From Tetrapyrgos nigripes (taxonomy: Eukaryota > Basidiomycota > Agaricomycetes > Agaricales > Campanellaceae), in contig JAACJM010000134.1 in NCBI GenBank assembly GCA_013368315.1, positions 1 through 64,000 on the forward strand: DNA of 64,000 nucleotides, in the 5' to 3' direction. The position numbers and the translations under genes are program-made. The notes beneath the pieces are model-generated. The model was not told the origin of the DNA. It searched no databases and worked only from the letters and a program-made list of their open reading frames with translations. Numbering within the stretch: the first letter of the stretch is position 1; every line of letters starts with the position of its first letter. This document shows, piece by piece, positions 55,348 to 64,000 of the stretch.

Positions 55348-57491
55348 ATGTCGTCTCAATTGAAATTTCCAAAAGGCAAGAGCAGCGAGAAGAAAGCATC
55401 GGAACTCACTGCGACATCGTACAAACCTACTATAATCCAAGGAACGTCCAAGACTGCCAAAAAGAACAGACAGTCCCGACCTCTGGTGCTGTTGCCACAA
55501 GGTGAAGCCCTCACACAAGACCCCACTCTTCCCATTCTACGAGGACAAGTCGGTCTCAATGGGGATCATCCAGTTGGCGAGTTTGGAATGGACGCTGCCT
55601 CTGGACCACTTCCAAGGACTGACTTTCCCAACAACGGGGAAGTTGCAATGTTGTTTCAAGGAGGATTTCACAGCATAGTTGGACAAAGATCTCCAGTAAA
55701 GGGAAGTAGGCAGAAGAAAGCAGACCAGGCCAAACATTGGATGACCGAGGTCATCTCCAGCCAGGTGCTGCAGGATACTCGGAACCTACATGAGGATCTT
55801 GGATTTAGGTTGGAGGAGGTTTGTGAGTGTCGGAATTGTCAGGAATTGACAGTCAGTGTAGTCCGTTTTAATCATGAGTTGCACTAGAGCTGTGTCAGAT
55901 ATCACATACTGACAGTCCCTAGGCTTGGAGACGATCACAGTTCCTTATTGTCGTTGCCAGCCTCATACCTATATTGCAAAATAGCTGGTTAAGAGTGGCC
56001 TGTTCCCTTGTGCACCATTCCGACCGACTCTAGTGGTGGATATTAGGATGCTGGACTTCGTTACACGATTGTTCCTGCGAATCGCACCTAACCATACAGT
56101 GTGGTGCCATGCATTGGAGAGCTTCCTTGATGCACAGAACTATCAGTTGAAAGGCATGGTGAGTGATATCTGCAGCTTAGAGACCTGCAAGTAGGCTAAT
56201 TGTGGATGTATAGGATCCTCTTCGACGACGTTTTTCCAATGCCCTGCAGTGGTTCAATAGTCTACAGAACGCAACGACTGAGTATTGCAACCAATATCTA
56301 AGGAACACCAATGATCGACTTCAAGAAGAGGCAAATGTGCACTGCGGTACTGAACAAGGCAGAAGAGATATGGAAGCGGCTGGACATGAAGAGGACTCAT
56401 CTGATGATGAGGAACATCTGCCTGGACGCACTGGAAAACGTAGACGTTCCAAGTCACCCTCCCGTGAGAGAATGACTACTGGTCCTGCGGGTCCTGTGGA
56501 AGGCAGGTCTCGCACCCTGGACGACGAAAATAGGCAGCCTTCTGAATATCTGAGATCCCGATGTCCTATGTGCTTTGGACGGACTACAAGGCCAAATGAC
56601 GAGGATGCAGAGAAAGGGTGAGTCACTTTGACACCTCAAATGATTTGACAGTGCTAATGATGTTCTCGTTTAGACCTACTGTCCTCGTGTGCGTGGACGT
56701 GTGCTTTACCCAGAAGCATAACGACCAGCATGGGAAAGACCCTTGTCGAGTACATCCAGACACCTTCTTCATCCATCCGGACACAGTGCGCGAGATGGAG
56801 GACTACGTTGAGAATGTTCGAGGTACAAGGCCAGGCAAGCGAGCGCGAGAGGACAAGGATCCGGAGAACGACTATGTTGAGCAGGGAATGAAGATTCCAA
56901 AGTCGGTTTTGGACGGGTGTAACACGAGTTTTACAGCTTCAGACGATTCACGTTCAAAGTCTCGTGCTAAAGGGTATGATGAGCGTGCACTGGCAGGAAT
57001 GTTCTGCCCTCATGGTGCCAGCCTGTTTATGGTAACGATGAACTCCCTGGGGGAGAAACAACATTATATTCTCGTCCTCCTCCAGACATTATTTGAAAAC
57101 TTGCCAGAGGACTGGACTGTTGGTTTTCTGTATGATATTGCCTGCCAACTAGAACGAAGCTGCTTGAAGTGGGGCTTCCTGTCTCGGTATCTGGATCGTA
57201 TCGTGTGGGGAGTGTCAGTTTCCATGCCTACGGTCACCAATGGCCATGTCAGCTTGTATACCACCCAAGGAAGCACGGAGGTTTTGGTTTATGTGATGGA
57301 GAGACTTGCGAAAGGTGTTGGCACACTCTGAGTCAGTTAATTGCATATACACGGGTAGCAGGGGTGAGTTCCTTAATTTATTGTGCTTTATCTAGCTCCA
57401 GCTACTGACATCCGTTCCCGGAATGTAGTACTATGTCCGTCTCTACACGCTTGACTCGCAACTACACTTCAATAACGAGCAAGCTTGTGGC
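55348..57491 (+). pseudogene. KDZ-family transposase, CxC1 type, frameshifted and truncated
   Basis: Starts MSSQLKFPKGKSSEKKASEL. A CxC1 cysteine cluster spans an intron (CECRNCQELTVSVVRF, then VPYCRCQPHTYIAK, GLFPCAPFRPTLVVDIRML). Then come VWCHALESFLDAQNYQLKG, a basic linker with RTGKRRRSKSPSRER, and CPMCFGRTTRPND. An intron (GTGAGT...TTTAG, about 56619-56673) leads to the catalytic core: VLVCVDVCFTQKHNDQHGKD, MFCPHGASLFMVTMN and FLYDIACQLERSCLKWGF. A 1-bp frameshift near 57217 separates this from FHAYGHQWPCQLVYHPRKHG and LCDGETCERCWHTLSQLI, which carries the expected glutamate. A last exon (YYVRLYTLDSQLHFNN) is cut at 57492 by Gypsy sequence. DDE-type cut-and-paste function is known for the family; this copy is dead. 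Confidence 0.85.
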
Positions 57492-59745
57492 GAATGGGAT
57501 CATGCTATCGAACTGAAACCAGACTTTGAACCTCATCCTTGCAAAACCTATCCCTTATCTCCTAATGAACAACAAGAACTTGACAATTTCATTTCAGTAG
57601 AATTCCTAGGTCTCATCATCTCTCACAATACATTGGCGATGGATCCTGTCAAAGTCAAAGGCATCACCAAATGGCCAACACCACGAAATGTCAAAGATGT
57701 TCAATTGTTCTTGGGATTTGGAAACTTCTATTGTTGTTTTATACAAAGGTGCACCACATACTATTGAGATCCTCACTGACCACAAAAATCTGGAGTACTT
57801 CACCACCTCTCAGAAACTGAGCTGACGACAAGCAAGGATGGCTCTGTTTCTTACCAGATTTGATTTCATCCTTATCCATAAACCTGGAAGTGTTAATTGA
57901 AGTGATCCTCTTTCTCAAAGGCCAGATCATAAAGAGGTGGTTGAAGATGACAACAAGGACAGAGTGTTACTAGACCCCAAGTTCTTCAGAATTTGAGCTA
58001 TGAGACTGGGGTCAGTGGTTGCAATCAGAGATGCTGAACTGAGAAGATGAATTAATAAGTGTCCAAAGAAAGACAAGGAAGTTGTGAGTGCTCTTGAAGT
58101 CATCTTAAACAATGGTCCACACTCGCTGGTCAAAAACTTACAGGAATGGAATTATGAAGATGGGATTATTTTGTTCCAAGGAAAATTTTATGTCCCCTAC
58201 AACCAACAATTATGTAGAGACATAGTCAAGATGCCTCATGGTAGTCTCACTGCAGGACACCCAGGCCAGTTCAAAACCTATGAACTAGTTAGTAGAGAAT
58301 TTGGTGGCCTGGTATGTCAGTATTTGTTCTTGATTATGTTGAAGGATGTGCTACTTGCCAATTGACCAAGGCACAAAACCATCCATTACATGTACCATTG
58401 GTTCCAAATGACATGCCAGAATGACCCTTTGGTACTATTACCACTGATTTTATCACAGATCTTCCAGAATGTGAAGGCTTCAACACAATTCATGTAACAG
58501 TTGATTGGTCGACTAAGACAGTAGTCATTTCTCCCTGTTGAAAAGATATTGATAGTGACGGTACTATTGATATTTTGTTCAATAACACTTGGCAATGGTA
58601 TGGTCTATGGGACAAAATGATATTGGATCAAGGACTGCAATTTGCAAGCCAGGTTATGAGAGGAATATATGCTAAGTTAGGTATCACCTCAGCTCTTAGT
58701 ACAGCTTATCACCTGCAAACAGACAGCAAGACCAAAAGGTTCAATCAAGAACTTGAACAATACTTACAAACCTTCTGCAACTATTGTCAGGACAATTGGG
58801 TCAAATATTTTGGCGACTGGGAAATCACCTTTCGAACTACTTCATGGATATCTCCCTCAACTCTTTCCTTCAATCAATCCTTCTTCACACGTACTGAAAG
58901 TAGAAGAACACCTTCAAAACTTAGATGTCAAGAACAGGTTCAGATAGGGACTGAATGCCTCTCAGGCCACCACACAGGAGCCAAAGACAAAGTAACAAGG
59001 CAAATAGATGGTATAAGTGAGTAAGCCAGTACTGGGCCAGAGTCTACATAGTACTGTGACAATGCTGAGCAGTATGGATCAGAGGGACAGAAGTAGACAG
59101 ACTAGAGACCTATCTATGAAGCCCTGAAGTATATATGATCAAAGGAATGAAGAGACAAAGCCTAGATCAATAGGTACTGATGGAAAGGAAGAAGTATGGA
59201 AGAATCAAGGAGAAACAAGATAGAACTATGGGGAAACAAGGAAGAACTATGGAGAAAGGAAGAACCATGGAGAAACACCTGGAAGAACTATATAAGTGAC
59301 AGGAATAAAGGAAGCAAAGCAAAGAAGATGGAAAACAAAGAAAAACAAGATCTGGATAAGCCAAAGTACTGGAAAGAAGACTAGAAGCAAAACGAATGAT
59401 GGAAGTGAAGCAGAGAAGAGGGAAAACAAAGAGGAACAAGATCTGGATAAGCCAAAGTACTGGAAAGAAGACTAAAAGCAAAAGAATGAAGGAAAACAGG
59501 GTTTGGAGACGAAGGCATGAATAGTTACGGGAAGAATTGAAAGCAAGTTTAACAACAGCAGCAAAGTTGATGAAAGGACAGAACAAGGCCAAAAGCTAAG
59601 TTGGCAAATCGTCGTCATCGACCATTCGAAATCACTGACATAATTGGTGAAGTTAACTATTGCCTGAAACTGCCAAACACCTGGCAAATTCACTACTATC
59701 ACCATACACAGAGACTGAAGCAGCTGTAGCTGTAAAACTTTTTAA
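57492..59745 (+). pseudogene. Gypsy pol remnant (RT edge, RNase H, integrase, C-terminal domain)
   Basis: The join at about 57492 begins EWDHAIELKPDFEPHPCKTY, the N-edge of Gypsy RT, but jumps at about 57600 to VEFLGLIISHNTLAMDPVKV and ITKWPTPRNVKDVQLFLGFG, so the catalytic palm is deleted. RNase H remains as HTIEILTDHKNLEYFTT. Integrase: HGSLTAGHPGQFKTYEL with the CxxC in another frame (EGCATCQLTKAQNHP), ITTDFITDLP, TVDWSTKTV and LDQGLQFASQVMRG. The third acidic residue is lost: QTDSKTKRFNQ where QTDGQTER is expected. A C-terminal PFEITDIIGEVNYCLKLP is present near 59620-59670. Many stops. Confidence 0.85.
59311..59492 (+). repeat. Purine-rich tandem duplication of about 91 bp
   Basis: GATCTGGATAAGCCAAAGTA and the sequence around it occur at 59349 and 59440. 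Upstream, 59180-59300 holds degenerate GGAAGAACTATGGAGAAA repeats. It lies within the Gypsy remnant, between integrase core and C-terminal domain. Confidence 0.8.
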
Positions 59746-59985
59746 AAAAATTTTGTTATCTTAACATCTTGGCAATTGCAAAAGTCAACATTAACTTTTC
59801 GCAGGGTTATTGTTGACTTTTGCAGGGTCTGGAGGGTGCCAAGAGCTTTCCTAAATGGGACAAAAGCTCCAGAAATCTGCAACATATGTCATAAATGTGA
59901 CAAATACTTGAAAATATGTAACAGGCTGTCACTACTCCTTTTTGTGGCAGGTTGGGGTGGGTTTTTCCCATGCCCCTTTGTCCTA
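59746..59985. other. Flank of Tc1 copy 2
   Basis: Non-coding. Contains words such as GACTTTTGCAGGGT and GGTTTTTCCCATGCCCC that resemble the ends of the foldback-type sequences near 16140-16210 and 61640-61800, suggesting that Tc1 copy 2 landed inside or beside such an element. Confidence 0.35.
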
Positions 59986-59987
59986 TA

Positions 59988-61558
59988 CAGTGGGCAAAAA
60001 AAATTGTCCGCATGTTTCATACTTTTGCAGAGATTGTCAATTATAGAGCTACTGAATAGAGATGAGACAAAATGGTCAATGATGGCCTGAAAGCCCTTGA
60101 TACGTGCTATGATAATCTTCTTGTTTTGTGTTATTTGGTCAAATACCCATGGAAATATACTCAATTTAAAATGGTAAGTCATTTGGACAATTTTTTGACA
60201 TATGCCTTAAAATACAGAAAGTGCTTGCTCAGTACTTGGTATGCCCTTCTTTAGCCTTCAAAACAGCTTTGATCCTTCTAGGCATACTCCTGATCAATTT
60301 CTGACAATCCTCTTCTGTGATTTCCACCCACTTTTCTGCTGCTCTATCCCATATTTCCCAAACTCCAGATGGTGCTGTATCATACTCGTTGAGTTTGTGT
60401 CTGAGGATTGTCCAGAGGTGTTGAATGGGGTTTAGGTCAGGAGACTGAGCAGGCCAGCTCATGCAATGGATTTTGTTCTTCTCAAACCATTTGGTGGCTA
60501 GTTTTGACTTGTGTTTTGGATCATTATCCTGCTGAAAAATGGCCATCTCCAGATCAACACCCAAACAATGCATGCTCTCCAGAAGACTGTTCTCCAAAAT
60601 GTCCATCCTGCCCTCAACCTCTGCCATCCCATACACCCCCACACCATGATATTTCCTCCTCCAAATTTGACTGTTTCCACCACATCTCTCTCTCCCATGG
60701 ATTCACCTGTCCTACCCCACACAAACTACTGCCCATCTGACCCAAACCAATTGATTTTAGTCTCATCTGACCATATAACCTGTTTCCAGTCATCCACAGT
60801 CCAGTCCTTGTACTTCTCTGCAAATTTTAAACGAGCCTCCCTGTGAGCTGCAGTGAGTTTGGGCTTTTTCTGTGGTTTCTTGGTGTCTACACCATGTTTG
60901 TGAAGGCAATTTTGCATGGTTTGGGTGGAGATAGCTTGGTCAAGAAGGGGATTGATGTTTCTGGCCACCTCTGCAGTGTTTCTGGCTTTCCCAGTGTTGA
61001 TTTGTTTGATAGCAGCCCGTTCATCAGTGGTAGAGAGCTTCTTAGGGTGCCCTGCCTTATGGTTCTCCTTGTCAGGAGAGGCAACCATTGACTTGGATAC
61101 TCCAGTTTGAGCAGAGATTTCCCTGGATGAAGTGCCAGTTTGGAGATGACAGAGGACGTTGTCTTTCTGAGTGAAGGTGATGGGTCTCATGATTTTATGG
61201 GGGCAATAGATGATCTGGATGTCATTATATATGGTCTAGCTGACAGCTATGACATCATTATGATGTATACATTGCATCCCTGTACAGCTCCACTTATGAT
61301 GTCATCTATGAGGCATTACATTGTGCCAATAGTATTGATAAAGTAGCAACTCAAAAAATTGTCCAAATGACTTACCATTTTAAATTGGGTATATCTCCAT
61401 GGGTATTTGACTGAATAACACAAAACAGGAAGATTATCATAGCACTTATCAAGGGCTTTCAGGCCACCACTGACTATTTTGTCTCATCTCTATTCAGTAG
61501 CTCTATAAGTGACAATCTTTGCAAAAGTGTGAAACATGCGGACAATTTTTTTGCCCAC
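59988..61558 (-). mobile_element. Second Tc1/mariner copy, defective
   Basis: Starts CAGTGGGCAAAAAAAATTG after TA (59986-59987). The right end reads TTTTTTTGCCCACCA instead of ...CCCACTG, so the terminal bases are altered. It has the same 210-bp TIR structure as copy 1 and high overall similarity. About 50 bp shorter because of internal deletions in the gene. Confidence 0.9.
60229..61190 (-). pseudogene. Tc1-like transposase, deleted and stopped
   Basis: It aligns with the intact 337-aa transposase at 11547-12560. Copy 2 lacks a short N-terminal stretch (VSKSMVASPDKENHK, missing the LAKEMY segment), has a stop directly after FGSDGQ, and has small deletions in the VYGMAEVEGRMDILENS region. 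The catalytic QQDNDPKHKS remains, but NPIEHLW has become NPIQHLW, so the catalytic glutamate is lost. Confidence 0.9.
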
Positions 61559-61560
61559 CA

Positions 61561-61832
61561 CTATGTGGCAAAAAATCTCAAAAACTCGAAACAAATACTA
61601 GAAATATTCATACCATTGTTGTGATGATATAATAGGGGTATGACTAATGGAGGTGACTTTTACAAAAGTATAGCATATCACTTTTACAAAAGCAGATGTA
61701 TTGAGAGCCACTTTTGCAAAAGCAGTGTGAAGGTGTGCTACCATTTTTAAAAGAGGTATCACTTTTGCAAAATTGTAAAAGTGATAGCTTTTTGACTAAA
61801 GGTGAGTGCAGGGTGCATTGTGGTACGGTACA
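61561..61832. repeat. CACTTTTRCAAAA repeat cluster
   Basis: GACTTTTACAAAAG, CACTTTTACAAAAGCAG, CACTTTTGCAAAAGCAG and CACTTTTGCAAAATTG occur between about 61650 and 61790. They are short inverted words (CTTTT-N-AAAAG) directly outside the second giant palindrome and probably belong to its subterminal region. Confidence 0.6.
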
Positions 61833-64000
61833 GGGCATTTCCTTTTGGGGAAGAATGGTCAAAAAATGCTAGAAAAGTCGGATTTTTATTCTAATGGCTG
61901 TTTGCAGTGCATGGAAGGTGCTGGAGCAGTGCTATTGATTGTTTCCCATGGCCCAGGGTTGAGTGGGAAGGTACCTATGGTCAATAGCACTCTAAATCTG
62001 GATTTGGAATAGGAATAGGGGCTGTGGCTGAACCAAAAAACACAAAATACATTTCCAGTGCCAGCGATTAAAAATGAATTAAGCACATCAGAGAGTGCAT
62101 CCTGGGTGGCTAAATCATAATATCAAATTATATTTGCAATATATGTAGTGGTTCTCCAGATATGGCCTTCTCCAGATATGGCCAAAATACTGTACAAATA
62201 TGGCAAAAGAGCAGGATGGGCACTGATTATTGTGGTAAAACAGCTCTGATTGTCATGTGGGTTGGTATGATACTACATTTATACCTTCCAAATATGGGGA
62301 TATAGCCCATTCTATTAGATATTCAGGTGTTGGGATGCTATGCCCAAAATACTGTCCAGAAATAGCAAAAATTGAAATGGCCGTGGACACTACATAATAT
62401 ACCATTGGATATATGTATAAATATTTGTGCAGGAGTACTTTGGGTCCCTGAATCCGAATTTCTACTTGGATAATCCATATTTACAGTGGCTGTGGTGCTA
62501 TTTCATATGTACCCTTAAACAAAGGTATCTGGTTTATAAATTTGTGTGAGTAGGTATATAGATGTTATTCAGTGTCCTAAACACAAATATATAGTTAGAA
62601 TTCTCATATCTTCAAGATCCAGGACTCTATTCCAGGTTTATTTCCTACAAAGCGAAAATAGTACTAATTTCCCCTTTCTTTGGGACATATATACTTCCAT
62701 TGGCATCTGCTTGGTGTTATGGATTATTCATTGTCATTCGATATGCTAATACCTTGATAATTGTGAGTTTGGGAGCCATTACTGAAAACCTTGCTTAGGT
62801 ATAAGCTTAAAGCCTACATATACCACTCTATGGAACTTACTCTGACTTTAAGCTACTGTGTGTATCTGAAATATCCCCTATACATTATAGATGATTCATT
62901 GTTCTGGATTGATAATAAATGATGAAATACACAGTATGAGTGTCTGGGCTAAGCTCTGGGATGAGATATGCCTATGTATATGGTCCAAAATGATACTATT
63001 TTCACTTTTCAGAGAATAAACTTAACATAGAGTCTTGGATCTTGGATATATAGCAGTTTTGACCTCGAATTAATGTTCAGGGTGTTGAATAACATCTATA
63101 TACCCACTCACACAAATTTATAAAGGAGATATTTGCAGGTGCCACAGGGACCTTTGTTTAGGGGTAATGATTTAATAGCACAAGAACCGATGTAAACAGG
63201 GCTTATATAAGTGGAGATTCAGATTCAGGGACTCGAAAAACCCTTGTGAAATATTTACACATATATCCAATAGTATAGTATGTAGTGTCTATGGCCATTT
63301 CAAGTTTTGAAATTTTTGACAAGTATTTTGGACTGTAGAGTCAGGTAGCCCAGAGATATAGCAATTAGAACCTTATATTCATGTTGAGAACATTGAAAGA
63401 CATATATATACCTGTCCACACCAATTTATAAACCAGATATTGCAGGTGCCACAGATACCTTTGTTTAGGGGTACATATGAAATAGCACCACAGCCACAGC
63501 AAATAGGGGTTATCCAGGTTGAAATTCTGATTCAGGGACCCCAAATACTCCAGCACAAATATTTACACATATATCCAATGGTATATTATGTAGAGTGTCA
63601 ATGTAGTATCATACCAACCCACATGACAATCAGAGCAGTTTTACCACAATAATCAGTGCCCATCCTGCTCTTTTGCCCTATTTGTACAGTATTTTGGCCA
63701 TATGTGCTACATATATTGCAACTCTAATTTGATATTATGATTTAGCCACCCAGAATGCACTCTCTGATGTGCCTAATTCATTTTTAACTGCCAGCATTGG
63801 AAATATATTTTGTGTTTTTTGGTTCAGCCACAGCCCCTATTCCTATTCCAAATCCAGATTTAGAGTGCTATTGACCATAGGTACCTTCCTGCCCAACCCT
63901 GGGCCATGGAAAACAATCAATAGCACTGCAAACAGCCATTAGAATAAAAATCTGACTTTTCTAGCATTTTTTTACCATTCTTCCCCAAAAGGAAATGCCC
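61833..64000. mobile_element. Second giant palindrome (foldback element), right part beyond window
   Basis: GGGCATTTCCTTTTGGGGAA at 61833 is matched in inverse by the last bases of the window, and the arms pair inwards to a centre near 62900: for example the segment around GGAATAGGAATAGGGGCTGT with 63815-63850, and CAGGATGGGCACTGATTATT with about 63645-63670. The right arm holds an extra duplicated block (GGTGCCACAG...ACCTTTGTTTAGGGGTA near 63140 and 63440). Interior words are shared with 16300-18500, so it is the same family as the 8-kb element. No genes. Confidence 0.85.

Overview
This window looks like a transposon-packed piece of a mushroom-forming basidiomycete (Agaricomycetes) nuclear genome. 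The evidence is short introns of about 45-60 nt with GTRNGT donors and CTGAC-type branch sites, KDZ transposases carrying CxC1 and CxC2 cysteine clusters, Tnp2-type (CACTA/Plavaka) transposase, Tc1/mariner, Copia and Gypsy elements, and repeat-rich Ser/Pro proteins. No rRNA, tRNA or prokaryotic feature was seen. The species cannot be fixed from sequence alone.

Layout. 1-3.8 kb is nearly featureless apart from an orphan two-exon start resembling the N-terminus of agaricomycete NACHT/NLR-type genes. 3.8-6.1 kb holds an unrecognised spliced gene. One of its introns has been replaced by a 23-unit tandem array in which every 76-bp unit is itself an intron (donor, branch site, acceptor) plus one non-stop codon; this is the most unusual object in the window. 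7.1-10.9 kb is a decayed KDZ transposase (CxC2 type) on the minus strand. 11.28-27.45 kb is one Copia retrotransposon (minus strand) with both LTRs, the PBS and a PPT-like tract. It is inflated by three insertions: an intact Tc1 element and a MULE-like MITE in its 3' LTR, and an 8-kb palindromic CACTG-ended foldback element near the end of its RNase H.

27.4-37.5 kb contains a decayed RNase-H-N-domain-like gene, then a Gypsy element whose gag is cut in two by a 4.55-kb CACTG element. That element carries a truncated tnp2 transposase and a second coiled-coil gene, and itself holds a small foldback MITE. 37.6-41.9 kb holds remnants of pogo, Helitron and a second Gypsy gag, and a cluster of GGGATATCCC palindromes. 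42.6-57.4 kb is the most gene-like part: a long multi-exon RS/acidic/coiled-coil gene (minus), a repeat-rich intergenic region with a strong hairpin, a decayed Spt5-like gene (plus), an unrecognised minus-strand gene with a MITE beside it, and a KDZ transposase (CxC1 type) sharing a short divergent promoter with that gene. 57.5-59.7 kb is an internally deleted Gypsy pol, 60-61.6 kb a dead second Tc1 copy, and 61.8-64 kb another giant palindrome running off the end of the window.

Almost every coding region except the Tc1 transposase at 11.5-12.6 kb carries stops, frameshifts or truncations. The window therefore records layered transposition: Gypsy contains a CACTG element that contains a foldback MITE, and Copia contains Tc1, a MULE-like MITE and a giant foldback element. 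Exact target-site duplications allow the order to be read.
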